Of a stretch of 64,000 bases of DNA, positions 1-7,705 are shown piece by piece. Where the stretch lies: the NCBI RefSeq assembly GCF_000495855.1, contig NZ_AWGF01000001.1, forward strand, positions 372,001 to 436,000. The letters are read 5' to 3'. The notes under the pieces are model-generated. The model saw only the letters and a list, made by a program, of their open reading frames with translations, searched no databases and was not told the DNA's origin. The DNA is from Asticcacaulis sp. YBE204 (GTDB lineage Bacteria > Pseudomonadota > Alphaproteobacteria > Caulobacterales > Caulobacteraceae). Every line of letters starts with the position of its first letter. Position 1 is the first letter of the stretch. The position numbers were made by a program, and so were the translations under genes.

Positions 1-1
1 G

Positions 2-511
<510 letters not shown>

Positions 512-516
512 TCATC

Positions 517-792
517 ATGGCCGAGAAGCTCCACGTCTCTCTGGTGACACCGGAAAAGGAACTCTTTTCCGGTGACGTCGATCAGGTGATCGCACCGGGT
601 TCCGAAGGCGAATTCGGCGTGCTGGTCAATCATGCGCCGTTCATGACGACGCTGGCCGAAGGTATGGTAACCATCCTCGACGGTGACAAGAAGCGCATGT
701 ATCAGGTGCGCGGCGGCTTTGCCGACGTGAACGCCGAGGGCATGACCATTCTGGCCGAAAGCGCCGAGGAATATGTCGAAACGGTCCACTAA
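517..792 (+). CDS. atpC: F1 ATP synthase subunit epsilon (short form)
   Basis: Epsilon subunit of F1Fo ATP synthase, part of the central rotor stalk and able to inhibit ATP hydrolysis. The 91 residues cover the N-terminal beta-sandwich (HVSLVTPEKELFSGD near the start, then GSEGEFGVLVNHAPF). The C-terminal two-helix hairpin of longer homologues, such as the ~138-residue E. coli protein, is missing; many alphaproteobacteria have this short form. The ATG sits 5 bases after the atpD stop and is followed by an intrinsic terminator, so this is the last gene of the operon. Confidence 0.95.
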   Translation: MAEKLHVSLVTPEKELFSGDVDQVIAPGSEGEFGVLVNHAPFMTTLAEGMVTILDGDKKRMYQVRGGFADVNAEGMTILAESAEEYVETVH

Positions 793-820
793 GGATCGGT
801 TTCTGACGGCTCAAATTAAA

Positions 821-856
821 CCCCCGCTGGATTGCTCCGGTGGGGGTTTTTGTTTT
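821..856 (+). terminator. Intrinsic terminator of the atp operon
   Basis: A 10-bp stem (821-830 with 837-846, two G-T wobbles) closes a 6-base loop and is followed by TTTTTGTTTT. It lies 28 bases after the atpC stop. Confidence 0.85.
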
Positions 857-857
857 C

Positions 858-977
858 CCCCTCGCCCCTTTGGGGAGAGGGTTGAGGTGAGGGGGCAACA
901 CCGAGCGTGGGATTTCCCCCTCACCCGGCCCAAAGACTATCGTCTTTGCGCCACCCTCTCCCCGAAGGGGCGAGGGG
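858..977 (+). repeat. Intergenic palindromic repeat, family A, copy 1
   Basis: Near-palindrome of about 120 bp. The outer arms CCCCTCGCCCC and GGGGCGAGGGG are exact complements, inner arms carry GAGAGGG/CCCTCTC and GTGAGGGGG/CCCCCTCAC, and a small internal hairpin AAAGAC-TATC-GTCTTT sits inside. Related copies lie at 3651-3763, 38333-38451 and 63363-63460. It resembles the RIME-type mosaic elements known from alphaproteobacteria. No ORF of its own. Confidence 0.85.
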
Positions 978-983
978 AAGTCC

Positions 984-1274
984 TTACTCCACGCCTTCGA
1001 CCAGAACCATGTTGAACTCAGCCGCGTTGAGGCGGTGTTCGCGGGCGGCCTGATAGTCCGGCGAGTTATAATAGCCGAGCGCCGCCTCATAGGACGGGAA
1101 CTCAAGGATCACGACGCGCGGAAAGCCCTGACCTTCCAGCACTTCCGAACGCCCGCCACGTGCCAGCGGCGTCATGTTGAAGGCTTCGGCCGGGGCCTTG
1201 GTCCCTGCGCCGTACTTGGCGTAGGATTCGGGATCGCTGACCTTGGCCTGAGCGATGATGTAAGCTTTGGGCAT
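984..1274 (-). CDS. DUF1330 family protein
   Basis: A 96-residue protein with the DUF1330 (dimeric alpha/beta barrel) pattern: MPKAYIIAQ strand, a central segment with the R-V-V-I-L-E-F-P-S run, and the YNSPDYQ-A-REHR motif in the C-terminal third. The family is structurally like small ferredoxin-fold mono-oxygenases, but no reaction is established. It stands alone on the minus strand, convergent with atpC and divergent from dapF, with repeats on both sides. The start ATG follows a purine-rich stretch (GGAGAAT on the minus strand). Confidence 0.85.
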   Translation of the reverse strand: MPKAYIIAQAKVSDPESYAKYGAGTKAPAEAFNMTPLARGGRSEVLEGQGFPRVVILEFPSYEAALGYYNSPDYQAAREHRLNAAEFNMVLVEGVE

Positions 1275-1296
1275 ATGAGCATTCTCCTGTTGCTAA

Positions 1297-1422
1297 TACT
1301 CCCCCACTTGTGGGGGAGATACCGCCGTCAGGCGGGAGAGGGGGGCCTTACAGCCGGAAAGGCCCCCCTCCGTCGTTTTCGCTAAAGCTCAAACGCCACC
1401 TCCCCCGCAAGCGGGGGAGTAT
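1297..1422 (+). repeat. Intergenic palindromic repeat, family B, copy 1
   Basis: Composite inverted repeat: TACTCCCCC at the left and GGGGGAGTA at the right, each with its own local hairpin (CCCCCACTTGTGGGGG; CCCCCGCAAGCGGGGG), and a central GAGGGGGGCCTT / AAGGCCCCCCTC pair. Related copies are at 39467-39585, 28809-28982 and 50053-50275. It lies between the divergent starts of the DUF1330 gene and dapF. Confidence 0.85.
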
Positions 1423-1503
1423 TTGGGAAGCATATGTGTCGGTTAGCAAGAATTTGCACAAAAGCCTACAGTTCGACGCCATTTGCGACTATATAGGCCC
1501 CAA

Positions 1504-2337
1504 ATGAGTACACCTTTTCTCAAGATGAACGGCCTCGGCAATGATTTCATTGTCGTTGATGCCCGGACCCGGAGTTTCCAACCCGCCGCGGAGCAGATCC
1601 GTGCGTGGGGTAATCGTGCATCTGGCGTCGGTTTCGATCAGTTGATCGCCATCGAAGCCTCGCCCGAAGGCGACGCCTTCATGCGCGTGTGGAATTCCGA
1701 CGGTGGCACGGTCGAGACCTGCGGCAATGCCTTGCGCTGCGTGGCCTGGTATCTCGATCAGGACCAGCCCGATACTGAGCTGAAAATCGACACACTGGGC
1801 GGCAAGACGACCGCACGGGTGCTGGAGCGCGACGCGAAGACCGGCATCGCTTCGGTCGATATGGGTAAGCCGCGCCTTGACTGGACGCAGATTCCGCTCT
1901 CAGAAGAAATGAACACCGAACGGCTGGAGCTTCAGGTCGGCCCCATCGACGCGCCGCTCTATCACACGCCGTGCGCCGTCTCGATGGGCAACCCGCACGT
2001 CGTGTTCTTTGTTGACGATGTCTCCACCGTCGATGTCGAGCGCACCGGCAGCCTGATCGAGAACCACCCGCTGTTCCCCGAAGGCGTCAATGTCGAGTTC
2101 GCGCAGGTGATCGACCGCAACACCATCCGCATGCGGGTGTGGGAGCGCGGCGCGGGCATTACTAAGGCCTGCGGTACTGGAGCTTGCGCCACATTGGTCG
2201 CCTGCGCGCGGCGCGGCCTGACCGATCGCCATGCCAATGTCATCATGGACGGCGGGCCGCTGCATATTCTGTGGCGTTCCGATGATCACGTCATCATGAC
2301 CGGCCCGGTCGAGGTCGAATTCGAGGGCGCGCTGTAG
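1504..2337 (+). CDS. dapF: Diaminopimelate epimerase
   Basis: Interconverts LL- and meso-diaminopimelate for lysine and peptidoglycan synthesis, in the cytoplasm. The 277-residue protein has the family N-terminus (FLKMNGLGNDFIVVDAR) and both catalytic cysteine motifs: CGNALRC near residue 75 and ACGTGAC near residue 220. An in-frame ATG exists 7 codons upstream, but the ATG at 1504 matches the family start. No Shine-Dalgarno is visible; a TATATA box ends only 8 bases before this ATG, so the mRNA may be leaderless. The stop overlaps the mtaB start by one base (TAGTG), so the two are translationally linked. Confidence 0.96.
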   Translation: MSTPFLKMNGLGNDFIVVDARTRSFQPAAEQIRAWGNRASGVGFDQLIAIEASPEGDAFMRVWNSDGGTVETCGNALRCVAWYLDQDQPDTELKIDTLGGKTTARVLERDAKTGIASVDMGKPRLDWTQIPLSEEMNTERLELQVGPIDAPLYHTPCAVSMGNPHVVFFVDDVSTVDVERTGSLIENHPLFPEGVNVEFAQVIDRNTIRMRVWERGAGITKACGTGACATLVACARRGLTDRHANVIMDGGPLHILWRSDDHVIMTGPVEVEFEGAL

Positions 2338-3647
2338 TGGCTCACGATCACGCGCACGAAGAGGTTCTGGCGGAAGCGCCGGAAACGCCCGTCGGCCTGC
2401 AAAACGGCGTCGAGGTGGTCACCTTCGGCTGCCGTTTGAATTCGTACGAGTCCGAACTGATCCGCAAGACGGCGGCCAATGACGGCCTCGACGGTGCGAT
2501 CATCTTCAATACCTGCGCCGTGACGGGCGAGGCCGTGCGTCAGGCGCGTCAGGCCATCCGCCGGGCGCGCAAGGAAAACCCGGACGCCAAACTGATCGTC
2601 ACCGGCTGTGCGGCGCAAACCGATCCCGACACCTTCGCCACTATGAGCGAGGTCGATTTCATCATCGGCAATGGCGATAAATCGACCGCCGGGGCCTATG
2701 CCCTGACGCCGGACTCGGCCCGCATCGCCGTCAACGACATCTTCTCGGTGCGTGAAACCGCCGGGCACCTGATCGACGGGCTCAAGGATCGCGCCCGCGC
2801 CTATGTCGAGGTGCAGAACGGTTGCGACCACCGCTGCACCTTCTGCATCATCCCCTATGGCCGCGGCAATTCGCGCTCGGCGGCGGCGGGCGACGTGGTG
2901 GGGCAGATTTCGCGTCTGGTCGATGAAGGTTATAACGAGGTGGTCCTGACCGGGGTCGATCTGACCTCGTGGGGCAACGACCTGCCGGGGACGCCGCAAC
3001 TGGGCAACCTGGTCGGGCGTATCCTGAAGCACGTGCCGGACCTCAAACGTCTGCGTCTCTCGTCGATCGATGCGGCGGAAATCGACGACAGTCTGATGCG
3101 GCTGTTTGCCGATGAAGAGCGTCTGGCGCCTTATCTGCATCTCAGCCTGCAACACGGGGACGACCTGATCCTCAAGCGCATGAAGCGCCGCCACCTGCGC
3201 GCCGATGCCATCAAGCTGGTGCAGCAGGTGCGGGCCCTGCGCCCGGACGTGGCCTTCGGGGCCGATATGATCGCCGGGTTCCCGACCGAAACCGAGGAAC
3301 ACTTTGCCAATTCGGTGGCGCTGGTCGATGAATGCGATCTGGCGTTTCTGCACGTCTTTCCGTACAGCCCACGCCCTCAGACCCCGGCGGCGAAAATCCC
3401 GCAACTGCCGCGTCCGCTGATCAAGGACCGCGCCGCGCGTCTGCGCGCCAAGGCGGGTGAGGCGCTGGTGCGGCACCTCGATCGTCAGGTCGGACGTGAG
3501 ATTTCGGCGGTCGTCGAAAAGGACGGCTTTGCCCGCGCGGCGGACTTTACCGAAGTGCTGTTCGAGGGGGCGGCGACGATTGGTGGTCTTGCGTCCTTAC
3601 GCATTACGGGCCATGACGGTAAGCGCGCGCTTGCGGCAATAGCTTAA
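2337..3647 (+). CDS. mtaB: tRNA t6A37 methylthiotransferase MtaB (radical SAM)
   Basis: Adds the methylthio group to t6A at position 37 of ANN-decoding tRNAs. The domains are in the usual order: UPF0004 N-terminal domain with cluster-binding cysteines (FGCRLNSYES, NTCAVT, VTGCAAQ), radical SAM domain with CDHRCTFC at about residue 160, and a C-terminal TRAM-like region. Length 436 is typical. Translation starts at a GTG that shares its G with the dapF stop. The first ~20 residues, including HDHAHEE, precede the conserved core and may be variable. dapF-mtaB-ftsY is a common alphaproteobacterial order. Confidence 0.93.
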   Translation: MAHDHAHEEVLAEAPETPVGLQNGVEVVTFGCRLNSYESELIRKTAANDGLDGAIIFNTCAVTGEAVRQARQAIRRARKENPDAKLIVTGCAAQTDPDTFATMSEVDFIIGNGDKSTAGAYALTPDSARIAVNDIFSVRETAGHLIDGLKDRARAYVEVQNGCDHRCTFCIIPYGRGNSRSAAAGDVVGQISRLVDEGYNEVVLTGVDLTSWGNDLPGTPQLGNLVGRILKHVPDLKRLRLSSIDAAEIDDSLMRLFADEERLAPYLHLSLQHGDDLILKRMKRRHLRADAIKLVQQVRALRPDVAFGADMIAGFPTETEEHFANSVALVDECDLAFLHVFPYSPRPQTPAAKIPQLPRPLIKDRAARLRAKAGEALVRHLDRQVGREISAVVEKDGFARAADFTEVLFEGAATIGGLASLRITGHDGKRALAAIA

Positions 3648-3650
3648 CTT

Positions 3651-3763
3651 CCCTCGCCCCTTTGGGGAGAGGGTGGACAAAGACGTTAGTCTTGGCCGGG
3701 TGAGGGGGAAACCCACTCACAGCGGCCCCCTCACCCCAACCCTCTCCCCGTGGGGGAGAGGGG
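3651..3763 (+). repeat. Intergenic palindromic repeat, family A, copy 2
   Basis: Family A element with left arm CCCTCGCCCCTTTGGGGAGA and right arm CCTCTCCCCGTGGGGGAGAG, and the internal AAAGAC-GTTA-GTCTT hairpin. It fills the space between mtaB and ftsY and ends about 18 bases before the ftsY ATG, so it would sit in the transcript directly upstream of the ftsY ribosome-binding region. Confidence 0.85.
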
Positions 3764-3780
3764 GTTTGACTAGGACGGTT

Positions 3781-4722
3781 ATGACCGAGAAGAAACCCGG
3801 CTGGTTTTCGCGCCTGACTCAGGGCCTGTCGAAGACCTCTCAACAACTGACCGAGCAGGTGACGAGCGTCTTCGTCGCCAATAAAGCGCTGGACGCGGCG
3901 GCGCTCGAAGAGCTTGAAGACATGCTGATCGAGAGCGATTTCGGTCCGCAGATTTCGGCGACCATCGCCGCCAAGATGGCCGAGCGCAAGTTCGCCGATA
4001 ACGACCCCAATGCCGTCAAAGAAGCCTTGGCCGCGGCCATTGCCGACGAGCTGAGGGGCCGTGAAGAGGGCTTCGATCCGCTGTCGGGCCCCAAGCCCAA
4101 TATCGTTCTGTTCGTCGGCGTTAACGGCTCCGGCAAGACGACGACGTTAGGGAAGATCGCGGCGTCTCTGACGGCGCGCGGGGCCAAGGTTCTGATCGTC
4201 GCGGGCGACACCTTCCGCGCCGCCGCCGTCGAACAGCTCAAGGTCTGGGCCGAGCGCGCCAAGGCCGACTTTATGGGCCGCAAGACCGGCGCCGATGCGG
4301 CGGGACTGGCCTACGATGCCTGTGTGCGCGCCAAGGAAGAGGGCTACGACGTCGTGCTGATCGACACGGCAGGCCGTCTGCAAAACAAACAGCAACTGAT
4401 GGACGAGTTGCTCAAAATCGTCCGCGTCATCAAGAAGGTCATCGACGGCGCGCCGCACGAGACCCTGCTGGTGCTCGACGCCACGGTGGGTCGCAACGCG
4501 CTGGCGCAGGAACAGATTTTCGGCCGTCAGGCCTTCGTGTCGGGCCTCGTTATGACCAAGCTGGACGGCACGGCGCGCGGCGGCATTCTGGTGCCGATCG
4601 CCAAGGCCTCGGACGCGCCCATCAAGCTGATCGGTGTCGGCGAGGATATCGAAGACCTTCAGCCGTTCCGCGCGCGCGAATTCGCCCGCTCTATGGTCGG
4701 CCTTGAACCTTTAGGTGAGTAA
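3781..4722 (+). CDS. ftsY: Signal recognition particle receptor FtsY
   Basis: SRP receptor GTPase that docks SRP-ribosome complexes at the inner membrane. The 313-residue form has a short N-terminal segment, the helical N domain, and the G domain: GVNGSGKTT (G1, about residue 115), DTFRAAAVEQL, DTAGR (G3, about 200) and TKLDGTARGG (G4). The frame is open back to 3673, but that extension is family A repeat sequence; MTEKKPGWFSRL at 3781 is the normal FtsY start. The acidic A domain of enterobacterial FtsY is absent. The stop TAA abuts the yciB ATG. Confidence 0.96.
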   Translation: MTEKKPGWFSRLTQGLSKTSQQLTEQVTSVFVANKALDAAALEELEDMLIESDFGPQISATIAAKMAERKFADNDPNAVKEALAAAIADELRGREEGFDPLSGPKPNIVLFVGVNGSGKTTTLGKIAASLTARGAKVLIVAGDTFRAAAVEQLKVWAERAKADFMGRKTGADAAGLAYDACVRAKEEGYDVVLIDTAGRLQNKQQLMDELLKIVRVIKKVIDGAPHETLLVLDATVGRNALAQEQIFGRQAFVSGLVMTKLDGTARGGILVPIAKASDAPIKLIGVGEDIEDLQPFRAREFARSMVGLEPLGE

Positions 4723-5406
4723 ATGAGCGACCCGAAACCCAAGATCGAGATCACCGAAGCCCAAGCCGAGGCCATTCCCGAAGTCATCGTGCCCGATGCA
4801 CCGGAACCGGCCGCGACCAACTGGGTCAAGTCGGCCATCGACTTTGGCCCGGTCGTCGGGTTTGCCGCCAGCTTTTTCATTTTCAAGAAACTCGGGATCG
4901 GCGGGACTGACGCGACCGCCCCGATGATCTATGCGACGGATGTGTTGATCGCGGTGTCGATTATCGCCCTGATCGCAGCCCTTATCATCGAAAAGCGTAT
5001 CGCGTGGATTCCGCTGGTGGCGACCCTGTTCGCCATTCCGATGGGTCTGATGACCATCTTTTTCCACGATCCGGTCTTCATCAAGGTCAAGGTCACCGTG
5101 GTCAATGTCCTTATCGGCGGTATTCTGGGCATAGCCGCGCTGATGAAAAAATACCCGCTCAAAAGCCTGCTCGGCAGCGCCCTGAACCTGCGCGAGACGG
5201 CGTGGCCGACCCTGACCTGGATCTGGGTAGCCTTTTACGGGGTTATGGCTGTGGCCAACGAGGTCATCTGGCGGACGCAGTCGGACGATCTGTGGGTGAC
5301 GTGGAAGCTGGGCTCGATGTTCGGCGGGCCGGTGCTTCTGACCCTTATCCTGACGCCATTCCTGATGAAGAATATTGTGGAAGACAGCAAGTCTTCCGCC
5401 ACCTGA
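4723..5406 (+). CDS. yciB: Inner membrane septation protein A homologue (YciB/IspZ)
   Basis: Multi-pass inner membrane protein of the YciB family, linked to cell envelope integrity and septation; its biochemical role is not settled. The 227 residues have about 40 soluble N-terminal residues, then at least five hydrophobic segments. Family signatures are FFHDPVFIKVK around residue 107 and NEVIWR followed by WVTWKLG near residue 185. Its ATG starts on the base after the ftsY stop, so it is co-translated with ftsY, an arrangement frequent in alphaproteobacteria. Confidence 0.92.
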   Translation: MSDPKPKIEITEAQAEAIPEVIVPDAPEPAATNWVKSAIDFGPVVGFAASFFIFKKLGIGGTDATAPMIYATDVLIAVSIIALIAALIIEKRIAWIPLVATLFAIPMGLMTIFFHDPVFIKVKVTVVNVLIGGILGIAALMKKYPLKSLLGSALNLRETAWPTLTWIWVAFYGVMAVANEVIWRTQSDDLWVTWKLGSMFGGPVLLTLILTPFLMKNIVEDSKSSAT

Positions 5407-5494
5407 TGGTTGTCCGTCAGTACGCGGATGGATTTGTCGCGAAACTGTGATATTATAATGCTTATATGCGCGCATTCCATCCGGGAGGCGGTGC

Positions 5495-6136
5495 ATGAAA
5501 AAGCATAAGCGTAACCATTTTCAGGGGTCCGAGTTGTTAGAAAATTCGCCGTCGCATCTGCTGCATCGTGTCCTTCAGATCGCGCTCGATATCTATACCG
5601 AAGAAACCGGCGACAACGCCCTGACCCAGCGTCAGTACGCGCTGCTGCTGGCGGTGGACTCGGCGGAGGGCCTGACCCAGACCGACCTCGTCAAGGCGAC
5701 CGGCATCGACCGCTCGACGCTCGCCGATATGGTAGCGCGTCTGATCACCAAGGGGTGGCTGGAGCGCGAACGCTCCGCCGCCGATGCCCGCGCCAATCTG
5801 GTCCGCCTGTCGACCGAAGGCCGCATGGTGCTGCGCGATATCCAGCCCAAGGTCGAGGCCGCCGACGAGCGTATCCTGAGCCTCCTGTCGCCACCCAAGC
5901 GCGACAGCTTCATCAAGCTGCTGCGCAAGATCGCCGCCGTACGCGAAGAGGCCTCCGACGACGAGACCGTCGCCAAGAAGGTCAAGGCCGACAAGAAGGG
6001 CGATAAAAAGAAGAAGCACAAGAAGGCTGGCAAGAAGAGCAAGCATTCGTTCTCGGACGGGCCTCTGCCGTTCCCTGAACTGGATAATGGTGCGGTCGAA
6101 GAAACTGCCGCCGTAACTGAAACCGAAAAAGCTTAG
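5495..6136 (+). CDS. MarR family transcriptional regulator with lysine-rich tail
   Basis: Winged-helix DNA-binding regulator. The MarR fold spans about residues 15-145, with recognition helix region LTQTDLVKATGIDRSTLADMV and wing LERERSAADARANLVRLS. Residues ~150-180 form a strongly basic segment (KKVKADKKGDKKKKHKKAGK), then an acidic end; this tail is unusual for MarR proteins and may add non-specific DNA binding. Start ATG has a good site (GGGAGG, spacing 6). The stop overlaps the convergent downstream gene by 4 bases. Ligand and targets are unknown. Confidence 0.88.
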   Translation: MKKHKRNHFQGSELLENSPSHLLHRVLQIALDIYTEETGDNALTQRQYALLLAVDSAEGLTQTDLVKATGIDRSTLADMVARLITKGWLERERSAADARANLVRLSTEGRMVLRDIQPKVEAADERILSLLSPPKRDSFIKLLRKIAAVREEASDDETVAKKVKADKKGDKKKKHKKAGKKSKHSFSDGPLPFPELDNGAVEETAAVTETEKA

Positions 6137-6423
6137 ACCCGAATATTCAAAAGGCTGCCGGGGCGCATCAGTTGCGCCTCCTCCGGCTTGAGGCCTTGCG
6201 CGATATCGGCGGCCTTGAAGGTCGCGGGCGTGACCCCTGCGGGCTTGGGCGCAGCCTGCTCCACATTGCCCGCAGCCTGACGGAAGAAGGCTTTCTGCGC
6301 CGACAGCGCGCCGTTGAACCGCGTGGCTGTGTCGGTAGACGCAGGCTTGGCGGTCGCGCCCGTGGCTTGTGCTGGGCGGCCCAGAATCATCTGCGACAGG
6401 GAAGAGGGGATCGGCGTGGTCAT
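6133..6423 (-). CDS. Uncharacterised 96-residue protein
   Basis: I do not recognise a family. The protein is Ala/Pro/Thr-rich in its first 40 residues (MTTPIPSSLSQMILGRPAQ), has a central KAFFRQAAGNVEQAAP segment, and ends in a compact GLKPEEAQLMRPGSLLNIRV tail. There is no signal peptide or membrane segment, and composition suggests partial disorder. Its last 4 bases overlap the convergent MarR gene. The ATG lies just downstream of an AT-rich stretch suitable for a promoter. Coding likelihood rests on codon pattern and the tight convergent overlap. Confidence 0.6.
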   Translation of the reverse strand: MTTPIPSSLSQMILGRPAQATGATAKPASTDTATRFNGALSAQKAFFRQAAGNVEQAAPKPAGVTPATFKAADIAQGLKPEEAQLMRPGSLLNIRV

Positions 6424-6477
6424 GACCCTATATGTCGCCGAATCAGGTATTTATTTAGTTAACGGCGGATTAGGAAT

Positions 6478-7257
6478 CTATTCGATGCGTTTATAATCCT
6501 TGCCGTCGTAGGGTTTCAGCGCGAACGCTTTTTCCGACACCACGGCGATGGGAATGAAAGAGGGGATATCGGTGCGCGGCACCCATTCCAGCTGATCGGT
6601 GGTCCCGGCTTTGAGCGCCTGCATAACAGCGCGGTCCTGCATCAGGATCCAGCTGCCGTCCTTGAGGCGCAGGGCGCGGGCCTCGACATAGGTCATGAAG
6701 CCCCGGCGCATGAAATCGATACAGACCAGCCTGAGTTGCTTTTTCGAGACCCATTGGCCTTCGTCGCAATTGACAGGGAAATAATGGACCTTTTTCGTCG
6801 CCCAATCGACGATATACCAGCCGTTGCCATTGGCGGCGGGCGTCAGGCTGGCGATGTAGCGGCCATCCGGCGACGCTGTACCGCCGTCGACCAGCATATA
6901 GCCGGTGCCGTCCTGATCGATGATCAGCTGATCGCGGTTTTCGACCGCATCATAGGTAATGACCGGCAGATCGGCGCGGCCTTCGGCGTCGCGCAGGCGC
7001 ATGACACCGGTAAACCGCTTGTCTGGCCCATTGGCGGGACAGGGGACCTTGGCGCAGGTTCTGGCGCTGAGTTCGCCGATCCTGTCGCCGTCGCTGTAGA
7101 TCGTGAAGACGTCGTTGCGGCGCTTGACCAGGCCGCGGTGTTTCTTGAGCAGGGCGGCTTCGCGTGCTTCCGGCGTGACGGGGGCCTGCGCCTGTATCGG
7201 CACGGTCATGGTGAGCGCTGTCAGGGCGGTTACACCCGCCAGTATCCACGCTTTCAT
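6478..7257 (-). CDS. Uncharacterised exported protein
   Basis: A 259-residue protein with a clear Sec signal peptide (MKAWILAGVTALTALTMTVPIQAQA, cleavage likely after AQA), so it should be periplasmic or secreted. The mature part has four cysteines (two in CAKVPC, then VNCDEG and LVCIDF) that could form disulfides, and a repeated pattern of short strands suggesting a beta-rich fold. I do not recognise the family. The start ATG has a GTGGGGATC stretch just upstream on the minus strand. It is a single gene, separated from its neighbours by spacers. Confidence 0.7.
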   Translation of the reverse strand: MKAWILAGVTALTALTMTVPIQAQAPVTPEAREAALLKKHRGLVKRRNDVFTIYSDGDRIGELSARTCAKVPCPANGPDKRFTGVMRLRDAEGRADLPVITYDAVENRDQLIIDQDGTGYMLVDGGTASPDGRYIASLTPAANGNGWYIVDWATKKVHYFPVNCDEGQWVSKKQLRLVCIDFMRRGFMTYVEARALRLKDGSWILMQDRAVMQALKAGTTDQLEWVPRTDIPSFIPIAVVSEKAFALKPYDGKDYKRIE

Positions 7258-7349
7258 AAGATCCCCACCTGTTTCAATCCCGCGACTATCTCAGGTCGTT
7301 TGACGACTGGCAAGTTACGATGACTGTGAGGATGGGGGGCCGGATATTT

Positions 7350-7390
7350 ACGCGAGCCCCGTCCGTCTGCCCGGCACGCTGGGGGAGTAT
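7350..7390 (+). repeat. Fragment of a family B repeat
   Basis: GCGAGCCCC-GTCCGTC, then CCCGGCACGCTGGGGGAGTAT, matches the right half of the family B copy at 28809-28982. The left half is not evident, so this is a degenerate or truncated copy. It lies in the 449-base spacer between two minus-strand genes. Confidence 0.55.
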
Positions 7391-7420
7391 GAAAGTCGGA
7401 TCGATGGCAAAAACAGAAAC

Positions 7421-7447
7421 GGCCCTCTCTGGGGGGCAGAGAGGGCC
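7421..7447 (-). terminator. Likely intrinsic terminator (minus strand)
   Basis: Perfect 10-bp stem GGCCCTCTCT / AGAGAGGGCC with a 7-base loop. On the minus strand it is followed by GTTTCTGTTTTTG, a T-rich tail. It would end transcripts from the deoxyhypusine-synthase-like gene about 260 bases upstream. Confidence 0.6.
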
Positions 7448-7569
7448 GCGCATGCCGCCGGATTCGAGGGGGGGGGATGATCCCGGCGACGAACTGTGGG
7501 TCAACGACTCAACATCTATAAGCCGTAACCGATAAAGTCTAAATAAGAGTTATTTCGCAAAAGGGAAGA

Positions 7570-7601
7570 GGTAAAATAAAAAAAATCTCGATTATTTTAC
7601 C
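7570..7601. repeat. AT-rich perfect inverted repeat
   Basis: GGTAAAATAA and TTATTTTACC (10 bp, perfect) flank a 12-base A-rich loop. The surrounding 7510-7705 is far more AT-rich than the rest of the window and also holds the palindromes ACGAATTCGT and TACGTTACGTA. I see no ORF here. It could be an operator or a weak hairpin. Confidence 0.5.
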
Positions 7602-7705
7602 TGAGGCTCCCGACGATGGTGACTTTGTACCGATAAGTGTACGAATTCGTCTCAATCATCTGCGAATTAATCTTATTTACTCATACGTTACGTAAATTGC
7701 GCAAA

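Noticed and set aside
2286-3476. A 396-residue minus-strand frame opposite mtaB
   Set aside because: Shadow of mtaB; it has no start signal or domain.
3673-3780. N-terminal extension of ftsY
   Set aside because: It is translated family A repeat; the normal FtsY start is at 3781.
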